Shown here: piece by piece, positions 15,063 to 22,100 of the stretch
How positions within the stretch are numbered: the first letter of the stretch is position 1
Layout of the letters: every line of letters begins with the position of its first letter
NCBI RefSeq assembly: GCF_003259315.1
Contig: NZ_QLLT01000046.1
Location: 1-36,734 of the forward strand
Length of the DNA: 36,734 nucleotides
Source of the DNA: Kitasatospora sp. SolWspMP-SS2h
Lineage (GTDB): Bacteria; Actinomycetota; Actinomycetes; Streptomycetales; Streptomycetaceae
Direction of reading: 5' to 3'
Notes under the pieces: model-generated
The model's input: only the letters and a program-made list of their open reading frames with translations
What the model was told of the DNA's origin: nothing
The model's database searches: none
Made by a program: the position numbers and the translations under genes

Positions 15063-16376
15063 CTAGCGCACGGTCAGGAACGCCTCCGGGTCCCGCTCCT
15101 GACGCTCCCTCGGGGCCTCCGCCGCCCGGCCGACCGCGACCGCGCCCATCGGGTCCCAGCCCGCCGGGAGGTCGAGCGCGCCGCGGACGGTGTCGCGGCA
15201 GAACATCGTGGAGGACACCCAGGCCGAGCCGTACCCCTCGCCGGCCAGGGCGACCAGCAGGTTCTGGACGGCCGCGCCGGCCGCCACCACGAACATCTCC
15301 CGCTCGGCGGCGGCCCGCCGCTCGTCCGGGTAGTCGTGGGAGCCGTCCGTCACCAGGCACGGGACGACCACGTACGGTGCGCCGCGCAGCACTTCGCCGC
15401 GCGCGGTGCGCCGCGCGACGCGCTCCTCGCTCCAGCCGTCGAGCTCCCGCAGGTCGCGCCGCCAGGCGTCGAGCATGGCGTCCAGCAGCCGGGTGCGGGC
15501 GTCCGCCGATTCGAGCAGGACGAACCGCCAGGGCGTGGTGTGGTGCGGGGCGGGGGCGGTGACCGCGGCGGCCACGGCCCGGCGCACCGCGCCGCCGTCG
15601 ACCGGCTCGTCGGTGAAGGCGCGCACCGTCCGCCGGAGGGTGACCGCCGCGCGGACGGCCTCCGAGGTGCCGAGGCGGAACATGTCCTGCTCGGCGGGGC
15701 GGATCAGCGGGCGGGTGCCCTCCCCGTCCGCCGCGGTGACCAGGCCGTCCAGGCCGCGGACGATCGCCACCGGGGTGCCGGTGGCCTTGCCCTTGACCAG
15801 GTCGGCGGCGGCGGCGAGTTCGTCGGCGGTGGCGGTGACGGTCAGCCGCAGCTCGTTGCCGTGGCTGTCGACCCGGCCGCGGTGGTCCTCCAGCACGGGC
15901 AGCCCGGCGGCGCCGATCGCGACGTCGGTGAGCCCGTTGCGCCAGGGCCGGCCGAAGGTGTCGGTGACCAGCACGGCCAGCCGCCGCCCGGTCAGCTCCT
16001 GGAGCCGGGCGCGCAGCCGGCGGGCCGAGCCGTCCGGGTCGACCGGCAGCAGCAGGACCGTCCCGGGCGCGGTGTTGGACGTGTCGACACCGGCCGCGGC
16101 CATCACCAGGCCGTTGCGGTTCTCGACGATCCGGGCCGGGCCGCGCCGGGCCACCACCCGGACGGTCTCGGCGTCGATCGCGGCCTCCCGGTCGTCGGCG
16201 CGCACCAGCCTGCCCTCGGCCTTGGAGACCACCTTGGAGGTGACCACCACGACGTCGCCGTCCTCGAACCGGCCCGCCTTGGCGATCAGTTCGGCGAGGT
16301 CGTCGCCCGCCGCGATCTCCGGCAGCCCGGCGACCGGCAGCACCCGCAGCCCCTCGCCGCCGACGCCCCCGCTCAT
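15063..16376 (-). CDS. fbiB: Bifunctional F420-0 gamma-glutamyl ligase / nitroreductase FbiB
   Basis: A 437-aa two-domain enzyme. The N-terminal CofE domain (about 1-245) adds glutamates to F420-0; it shows VVVVTSKVVSKAEGRLV, VLVTDTFGRPWRNGLTDVAIGAAG and DHRGRVDSHGNEL. The C-terminal FMN-binding nitroreductase domain (about 255-437), with RRTVRAFTDEPVDGGAVRRA, APHHTTPWRFVLLES and PAGWDPMGAVAVGRAAE, reduces the dehydro form of F420-0 in characterised actinobacterial homologues. The stand-alone archaeal CofE lacks this second domain. The ATG start overlaps the fbiA stop as ATGA, so the two are translationally coupled. Together they make the poly-glutamate tail of the deazaflavin cofactor F420; fbiC and fbiD are not in this window. 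Confidence 0.95.
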   Translation of the reverse strand: MSGGVGGEGLRVLPVAGLPEIAAGDDLAELIAKAGRFEDGDVVVVTSKVVSKAEGRLVRADDREAAIDAETVRVVARRGPARIVENRNGLVMAAAGVDTSNTAPGTVLLLPVDPDGSARRLRARLQELTGRRLAVLVTDTFGRPWRNGLTDVAIGAAGLPVLEDHRGRVDSHGNELRLTVTATADELAAAADLVKGKATGTPVAIVRGLDGLVTAADGEGTRPLIRPAEQDMFRLGTSEAVRAAVTLRRTVRAFTDEPVDGGAVRRAVAAAVTAPAPHHTTPWRFVLLESADARTRLLDAMLDAWRRDLRELDGWSEERVARRTARGEVLRGAPYVVVPCLVTDGSHDYPDERRAAAEREMFVVAAGAAVQNLLVALAGEGYGSAWVSSTMFCRDTVRGALDLPAGWDPMGAVAVGRAAEAPRERQERDPEAFLTVR

Positions 16377-17389
16377 TCGGCGGCCCCGGTGGCCCCGGCG
16401 GCCCCGGTGGCCCCGGCGACCTCGGCGACCTCGGCGGCCAGCGCCAGCGCGGCGCGCGCCATCTCGGCGGTGGCCTCGACCGAGCTCATCAGCAGCGGCA
16501 CGGCCCGGCAGGCGATCCCGGCGGTCGCCACCTCGTCCACGGCGGCGGCGTCGGAGGTGTCCACCAGCCAGCCGTCCAGCAGCCCGCCGTCGCGGCGCGC
16601 GCCGTAGTGCCGGGCGACGGCCGCCGCGGTGGTCCGCACGCCGACGGCGGCGAGCACCTTGTCGGCCATGCCGCGCACCGGCGCGCCGCCGACGATGGGG
16701 GAGAGGCCGACCACGGGGGCGCTCGCGCCGGCGACCGCCTCGCGGATGCCGGGGACGGCCAGGATGGTGCCGATCGAGACCACCGGGTTGGACGGCGGCA
16801 GCAGCACCAGGTCGGCCTCGGCGATCGCCTCCAGCACGCCGGGCGCGGGCTTCGCGCTCTCGGCGCCGACCGGGACGATCGCCTCGGCGGCGACGGCGGC
16901 GTGCAGCCGGACCCAGTACTCCTGGAAGTGCACCACCCGCGGCCCCTCCGCGTCGGTGATCCGGACGTGGGTCTCGACCCGGTCGTCGCTCATCGGCAGC
17001 AGCCGCACGCCGGGCTGCCAGCGGTCGCACAGCGCCTCGGTGACGGCGGACAGCGGGTACCCGGCGGCCAGCATCCGGGTCCGGACGATGTGGGTGGCGA
17101 AGTCCCGGTCGCCGAGCCCGAACCACTCGGGCCCGACGCCGTACGCCTTCATCTCCTCCTTGATCGACCAGGTCTCGTCGGTGCGGCCCCAGCCCTGTCC
17201 CTCGTGGATGCCGCCGCCGAGGGTGTACATCACGGTGTCCAGGTCGGGGCAGACCTTCAGGCCGTAGAGGTGGATGTCGTCCCCGGTGTTCCCGATCACG
17301 GTGATCCGGTCCTCGGGGGTCAGGGCCGCCCGCAGTCCGCGCAGGAACCTGGCCCCGCCGATCCCACCCGCCAACGCAGTGATTCGCAT
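16373..17389 (-). CDS. fbiA: 2-phospho-L-lactate / phosphoenolpyruvyl transferase FbiA (CofD)
   Basis: A 338-aa CofD-family enzyme that moves the phosphoenolpyruvyl (or phospholactyl) group of the guanylylated donor onto the deazaflavin FO, giving (dehydro-)F420-0. Marks are the N-terminal loop ALAGGIGGARFLRGL (about 5-19), GNTGDDIHLYGL (35-46), CPDLDTVMYTLGG, the LLPPSNPVVSIGTILAVPG segment and VVGLSPIVGGAPVRGMADK. The start is the ATG at 17389; the frame is open further upstream, but that sequence overlaps the dioxygenase gene and is unlike CofD. The C-terminus carries an Ala/Gly/Thr tail encoded by tandem repeats (16381-16434), beyond the normal end of the fold. Confidence 0.95.
   Translation of the reverse strand: MRITALAGGIGGARFLRGLRAALTPEDRITVIGNTGDDIHLYGLKVCPDLDTVMYTLGGGIHEGQGWGRTDETWSIKEEMKAYGVGPEWFGLGDRDFATHIVRTRMLAAGYPLSAVTEALCDRWQPGVRLLPMSDDRVETHVRITDAEGPRVVHFQEYWVRLHAAVAAEAIVPVGAESAKPAPGVLEAIAEADLVLLPPSNPVVSIGTILAVPGIREAVAGASAPVVGLSPIVGGAPVRGMADKVLAAVGVRTTAAAVARHYGARRDGGLLDGWLVDTSDAAAVDEVATAGIACRAVPLLMSSVEATAEMARAALALAAEVAEVAGATGAAGATGAAE
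16381..16434 (-). repeat. Tandem repeats encoding the FbiA C-terminal tail
   Basis: Two exact 18-bp units (16381-16398, 16399-16416) are followed by two exact 9-bp units (16417-16425, 16426-16434). They encode an AEVAEV, AGATGA, AGATGA-like tail. They lie in frame, so slippage changes tail length without breaking the gene. Confidence 0.85.
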
Positions 17390-17409
17390 GGCCTCATCCT
17401 GCCAGCGCG

Positions 17410-18051
17410 TCAGTGCACCCGGTGACGCTCCTGGTGCGCGGCGGCCTGCTCCGCGGCGGCGGCCGGGTACTGGTTCATCTCGACCAGGCCGGGCGTGTAG
17501 AGGTGGACGGAGACCGCGGGCTCCAGCGAGGCGTTGACCATCTCGTGCAGGTAGCCGGTGGAGAACACCCGCAGGCCGCCGGGGGCCAGGGCGCGCGAGC
17601 CCTCGCCGCCGGCCGTCAACGAGCGCTCGGAGAGTTCGCCCCGGACGACGGTCATCACGCCGGAGGAGCGGCCGTGGTCGTGGAAGCCGCTGGACTGGCC
17701 GGGCAGCCAGCTGAGCAGCCACACCTCGTAGCCGGGGCCGGTCTCCAGCCGGGCGTACCAGCGGGTCAGCGCGTCGTAGCGGACCAGCGGCTCCCAGCGG
17801 GCCCGGTCGGCGGCGATCTCGCGCACCAGCCGGGCGTAGCCGCCGAGCGTGGTGGGGTGCGCGGGCAGGTCGGTGCGGGCCAGGTGCGGGAAGGCCAGCG
17901 GGTCGCCCGCGATGGACACGTCGCTCAGGCCGTCGGCCCAGCGGGGCGCGGCGGGGGCGGCGGGGGAGGGGTTGGCGGGCGCAGTGGGTGCGGCGGGCGC
18001 GGGAAAACGCCCGCGGTCGCGGTTGCGCTTGCGGAGTCGGGGCATTCGCAC
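17410..18051 (-). CDS. Cysteine dioxygenase family protein
   Basis: A 213-aa cupin enzyme expected to oxidise the cysteine thiol to cysteine sulfinate with non-heme iron, the first step of cysteine disposal. The three iron-ligand histidines are visible: His124 and His126 in SSGFHDHGRSSG and His169 in STGYLHEMVN. The cupin strands EVWLLSWLPGQ and TVVRGELSE frame them. An N-terminal Ala/Pro-rich extension (about 1-40) is not part of the fold. The start is GTG at 18051, preferred over ATG at 18045 because GAGG lies 8 nt before the GTG but 14 nt before the ATG. A polycysteine leader ORF lies 119 bp upstream and a hairpin covers this RBS, suggesting cysteine-dependent control. The gap to fbiA is only 20 bp, so fbiA and fbiB may be co-transcribed with it. 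Confidence 0.88.
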   Translation of the reverse strand: MRMPRLRKRNRDRGRFPAPAAPTAPANPSPAAPAAPRWADGLSDVSIAGDPLAFPHLARTDLPAHPTTLGGYARLVREIAADRARWEPLVRYDALTRWYARLETGPGYEVWLLSWLPGQSSGFHDHGRSSGVMTVVRGELSERSLTAGGEGSRALAPGGLRVFSTGYLHEMVNASLEPAVSVHLYTPGLVEMNQYPAAAAEQAAAHQERHRVH

Positions 18052-18055
18052 GGTG

Positions 18056-18107
18056 ACGTCCTCGGGTTCGGCTGCGGAATGGGGATCAGCCGGGGCCGCG
18101 AGGACGT
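18056..18107 (-). promoter_or_regulatory. RBS-sequestering hairpin of cysteine dioxygenase
   Basis: On the minus strand, ACGTCCTCG (18107-18099) is an exact complement of CGAGGACGT (18064-18056), which contains the ribosome-binding GAGG of the GTG start at 18051. A smaller GGCT/AGCC pairing may form inside the 34-nt loop. Formation would block dioxygenase translation. The upper strand of this stem can instead pair with CCGCGCGAC (18128-18120), so two mutually exclusive structures are possible. Folding was judged by eye. Confidence 0.55.
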
Positions 18108-18170
18108 TCAAGGGGGACTGTCGCGCGGTCGGCCTCTGTTCCGGGGCGGCGCGCGGTGGGACGCGAGCGC

Positions 18171-18272
18171 CTAGATACAGCGGAGACAGCGGCGACAACA
18201 CGAGGAGTTCGCGGCAGCACCGAGGAGCGCCTGGCGGCGCCGGTCGGTGGAGGTGGCCGGGAACTCTGACAT
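18171..18272 (-). CDS. Polycysteine leader peptide upstream of cysteine dioxygenase (33 aa)
   Basis: A 33-codon ORF that starts at the ATG 18272 and ends in a run of Cys and Arg codons: TGT TGT CGC CGC TGT CTC CGC TGT ATC TAG. Four of its last nine residues are Cys (25, 26, 29, 32 in SSCCRRCLRCI). There is no RBS, and a TTGACA-type promoter is spaced to start transcription at the ATG. Polycysteine leaderless short ORFs are described as cysteine-responsive attenuators in mycobacteria, and this has the same build. It is unrelated in sequence to the RRRHVD-type leader at 3222. A stem (GGCG/CGCC plus CGCG/CGCG, 18148-18171) begins at its stop codon, where a terminating ribosome would melt it. It is almost certainly cis-acting rather than a functional protein. 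Confidence 0.7.
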   Translation of the reverse strand: MSEFPATSTDRRRQALLGAAANSSCCRRCLRCI

Positions 18273-18279
18273 GCGGGCA

Positions 18280-18309
18280 AGCACACCGCAAGCGACCCTC
18301 CAGTGTCAA
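18280..18309 (-). promoter_or_regulatory. Promoter of the polycysteine leader / dioxygenase transcript
   Basis: On the minus strand, a perfect TTGACA (18309-18304), an 18-bp spacer and TGTGCT (18285-18280) end 7 nt before the leader ATG. The -35 is strong and the -10 matches only the outer T residues. Its spacing to the ATG implies a leaderless start. Confidence 0.5.
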
Positions 18310-18560
18310 GGCGGGCTGACGGACATTCGGGTCACATCAGCCCTGAACCACCGGATGGGGTGATAAGCGCCCATTAAGGTTTCGAAGCTAAAGGCTCCGG
18401 GAAGGGACGCCCTGAGATCGCCCCGGACCGTCCCGGTCGGGAGCGGCGTGCGGCCTGATGGCTGGTCAGGAACCAGGCGTGATGTCCGGGTTGTCCGGAT
18501 ATGTACACTATTCGTAGTGGCTTGGTTCCGGGGAGTGAATCCTCGGCCCAATACCAGAGC
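18310..18560 (+). other. Upstream control region of whiB with UUCG hairpin
   Basis: The 400-bp gap between the dioxygenase leader and whiB is the least GC-rich stretch of the left half. It holds AT-rich islands near 18365-18395 and 18498-18520. CACTA-TTCG-TAGTG (18506-18519) is a perfect 5-bp repeat around a TTCG loop. It could be an RNA tetraloop hairpin in a long whiB 5' leader or an operator. I see no coding sequence here. Confidence 0.4.
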
Positions 18561-18565
18561 TCGGC

Positions 18566-18595
18566 TTGACTGGGCCAGAGTGACGCAACTGTAAT
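18566..18595 (+). promoter_or_regulatory. Candidate whiB promoter
   Basis: TTGACT (18566-18571), an 18-bp spacer and TGTAAT (18590-18595) are followed by a leader of about 70 nt and a strong RBS (GAGGAGG, 18657-18663). whiB of S. coelicolor is known to have two promoters, one developmental; which one this matches cannot be told here. Confidence 0.5.
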
Positions 18596-18672
18596 TTCTC
18601 TCGTGTCGTTCCGCCGCACCGGCAACGGCAACACCACGGGGACGCCAAGAGGGGCAGAGGAGGCGCGCCAGA

Positions 18673-18945
18673 ATGAGCGAGCTCTTTGAGCTGTTGATCG
18701 GTGAGGGCATCGAGGAAGACGAAGAGGAACTCGGCTGGCAGGAGCGCGCGTTGTGCGCCCAGACCGACCCGGAGTCCTTCTTCCCCGAGAAGGGCGGCTC
18801 CACCCGGGAGGCCAAGAAGGTCTGCCTGGCGTGCGAGGTCCGGGCCGAGTGCCTGGAGTACGCCCTCGCCAACGACGAGCGGTTCGGCATCTGGGGGGGC
18901 CTCTCCGAGCGCGAGCGCCGCCGCCTCAAGAAGAGCGCGGTCTGA
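18673..18945 (+). CDS. whiB: WhiB, iron-sulfur sporulation regulator
   Basis: A 90-aa WhiB-like protein that binds a [4Fe-4S] cluster through Cys28, Cys51, Cys54 and Cys60 (the C...CxxC...C pattern). The turn GIWGG (72-76) and the basic tail ERRRLKK come after. The block LGWQERALCAQTDPESFFPE followed by KGGSTREAKKVCLACEVR is nearly identical to what I recall of WhiB itself (WhmD/WhiB2 in mycobacteria), not to other Wbl paralogues. With WhiA it switches on the genes for sporulation septation in aerial hyphae. The strong RBS GAGGAGG is 9 nt before the ATG. It is monocistronic, with a hairpin terminator at 19000, and divergent from the dioxygenase-F420 genes. Confidence 0.96.
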   Translation: MSELFELLIGEGIEEDEEELGWQERALCAQTDPESFFPEKGGSTREAKKVCLACEVRAECLEYALANDERFGIWGGLSERERRRLKKSAV

Positions 18946-18999
18946 CTCCCGCAGCACGTCCGGGCACCCGGACACCCGGGCCCGTCCCGGCCCGTGTCG

Positions 19000-19027
19000 G
19001 CGCCTCACCGGTCAGGTGGGGCGCTTT
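19000..19027 (+). terminator. Hairpin terminator after whiB
   Basis: GCGCCTCACC (19000-19009) pairs over 10 positions, with one U·G, with GGTGGGGCGC (19015-19024) around a 5-nt loop, followed by TTT. It lies 54 nt after the whiB stop. Confidence 0.65.
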
Positions 19028-19170
19028 CGCGTTCCCGGCCCCCCGCGGCGACCGGACGCGCTACCCGCTGCACCGTCTCTTCACACCCGCCGGGGAGGAT
19101 CGCGCCAGCCGGAGCCGTTAGTGTGGTGCGTCATCTGCCGTCAAACCCGAACCGGTGGTCCGCGCACCCG

Positions 19171-22100
19171 ATGACTGTCTACAGCCACCAGAGCGGCTTC
19201 TCCGCTGCCAGGCCGCCCGCCTACCCGCGCCACTTGGTCACCGCCGTGATCGTCTCGCACGACGGCGCCCGCTGGCTGCCGCAGGCGCTCGCCGGACTGC
19301 TCGGCCAGGACCGGCAGGTCCAGCGGATCCTCGCGGTGGACACCGGCTCCACCGACAACTCGCCCCAGCTGCTCGCCGACACCCTCGGCGACTGGCTCCC
19401 CGAGAGCGGCCCGCAGATCCTCGGCCGCCGGGTCGGCTTCGGCCGCGCCGTCGGCGAAGCCGTCGCCGGCAGCCGCCCGCTGCGCCCCGAGGACCTCTCC
19501 TACAGCCTCGACCCGTCCGGCTACGACCCGGTCACCGGCGGCTGGGACGACTTCGGCGACCCGCTCGGCGGCGACGACGACCTCGGCCGCGGCGGACCGC
19601 GCGAGACCCAGCCGGTCGAGTGGCTCTGGCTGCTGCACGACGACTGCGAACCGCAGACCGACGCCCTGCGCCGCCTGCTCCAGGTCGCCGACTCCACCCC
19701 GACCGCCGCCGTGGTCGGCCCCAAGCTCCGCTCCTGGTACGACCGCAGGCAGCTGCTCGAAGTCGGCGTGAGCATCGCCCGCTCCGGCCGCCGCTGGACC
19801 GGCCTCGACCGCCGCGAGCAGGACCAGGGCCAGCACGACCAGGTCCGCCCGGTGCTCGCCGTCTCCACCGCCGGCATGCTGGTCCGCCGCGACGTGTTCG
19901 AGGAACTCGGCGGATTCGACCGGGCGTTGCCGCTGATGCGGGACGACACCGACTTCTGCTGGCGGGTCAACGCGGCCGGCCACCGCGTCGTGGTCGCCCC
20001 CGACGCCGTGCTCCGGCACGCCGAGGCCGCCAGCCGCGAACGCCGCGCCATCGACTGCGCCTCCGCCCACCCGCACCGGGTCGACAAGTCCGGCGCCGTC
20101 TACACCCTGCTCGCCAACTCCAAGGGCCTTCTCTTCCCGTACGTCCTGCTCCGGCTGGTCCTCGGCACCCTGCTCCGGGTGGTCGTCAACCTGGTCGGCA
20201 AGGACCCCCGGCAGGCCTACGACGAGATCGCCGGCCTCGGCCACGAACTGCTGCGCCTGCCACGGCTGATGGCCGCCCGGGCGCGCCGCCGCCGGACCCG
20301 CTCGGTGGACTCGCTGGACGACCGCACGCTGTTCCCCGCCCCCGGCGCCACCGTCCGGCTCGCCGTCGAGAACGTCGTCGGCTCGCTCGGCATCGGCGGC
20401 CCCGACGAGTCCGGCGCCGGCCGGCACGGCACGGTCGAGTCCGGCCCCGGCGACGACGACACCGACGACCTGGTGGTCGAACAGTTCGCCCTGCTCAAGA
20501 AGCTGGTGCGGCGCCCGGCCCCGGTGCTGTTCGCCGCGCTGCTGCTGTTCGCGCTCGCCGCCTGCCGCGACCTGATCGGCTCCGGCCTCCTCCAGGGCGG
20601 CGCCCTGCTCCCCGCCTCGGACGGCGCGGCCGGCCTGTGGGACGTGTACGCCGCGCCCTGGCACGGCATCGGCACCGGCTCCACCGCCGACGGCCCGCCC
20701 TACCTCGCGGTGCTCGCGATCCTCTCCTGGGCGCTGTTCGACCACGCCGACCTCGCGCTCACCCTGCTCGTGGTGCTCTCGGTCCCGCTCGCCGCGGTCA
20801 GCGCCTACCTGGTCTCCCGCCCGCTGATCGCCTCCAAGGCCGTCCGCGCCTGGGCCAGCGCCACCTACGCGGTGCTGCCCGCCGCCACCGGCGCGCTCGC
20901 CCAGGGCCGGATCGGCACCGCGGTGCTCGCCGTGCTGCTGCCCCCGCTGGCCCGCGCCGCCGCCATCACCGCCGGCCTCGGCATCCGCAAGGAGACCGCC
21001 GCCAAGGGCGCCCGCCCCGGCTGGCGGTCCGCTTGGATGACCGTGCTGGTGCTCACCGTCAGCACCGCCTTCGTCCCGCTCACCTGGGCCATCGCCGTCC
21101 CGCTCTGCCTGGCCGCGCTGCTGCACGCGGTGCTCCGCGGCGGCGCGTTCGGCTCCGGCGCGCAGGCGGTGCGGCTGCTCGGCCTGCGCGTCGTGGTGAT
21201 CCTCGGGGTGCCGCTGCTGGTGCTCGCCCCCTGGTCGCTCCAGGTCCTCGCCCACCCCTCCCGGCTGCTGCTGGAGGCCGGCGTCCCCGGCTTCAACGGC
21301 CCCGCCGCCGACCCGCTCGGCCTGGTCCTGGTCAACCCCGGCGGCGCCGGCACGCCCCCGGTCTGGCTGTCCGCCGGCGTGGTGCTCGCCGCCCTCGCCG
21401 CGCTGCTGCGCGCCGACCGCCGCCGCGCCGTGCTGGCCGCCTGGGGCGCCGCCGCCGCCGGGCTGCTGTTCTCGGTCGCGGTGGCCGGCACCGCCGTCAC
21501 CCCCGCCTCCGGCGGCCCGCAGACCGCCGCCTGGGCCGGCCCCGCCACCCTGCTGGCCGGGGTCGCGCTGCTCGCCGCCGCCGCGATCGGCGCCGACGGC
21601 GCCAACACCCGGGTCTCCGGCATCGCCTTCGGCTGGCGCCAGCCGGTCGCCGCCCTGGTGCTCGCCACCGCCGTGCTCGCCCCGGTCGGCACCGCCGTCT
21701 GGTGGGCCGTCACCGGCGCCGACGGCCCGCTGCGGCGCGGCAGCGATGCCCAGGTCCCGGCGTTCATCGCCGAGTCCGGCACCACCACCGACCGCTCCCG
21801 CACCCTGGTCGTCACCGGCGACGCCGAGGGCACCGCCGTCCGGTACGCGCTGGTGCGCGGCGCCGGCCTGACCACCGGCCAGGCCGAGGGCACCGTGGAC
21901 AGCGACGCCGACGGGCAGCTCTCCCCGCTCACCGCCAAGCTGCTGGCCGGCTCCGGCGGCGACCTGGCCCGCACCCTGGCCGGGTACGGGATCACCTACG
22001 TCGAGGTGAAGGACCCGGTGATCGCCAAGGTCCGCGACGTGCTGGACACCACCCCCGGCGTCACCCGGCTCAGCCTCGACGGCGGCGTCGGCCTGTGGCA

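Noticed and set aside
18086..18286. A 66-aa frame starting MCLPAC that overlaps the polycysteine leader in another frame
   Set aside because: It has cysteines only at its start, no RBS, no promoter spacing and a Pro/Arg-rich body. The frame from 18272 explains the Cys codon run better.
18310..18420. Possible c-di-AMP (ydaO) riboswitch upstream of whiB, because of short GGGTCAC and GGATGGGGTGAT-like pieces
   Set aside because: The conserved core of that riboswitch class, including the AACC(U)CGUAGGC-type segment, is not found.
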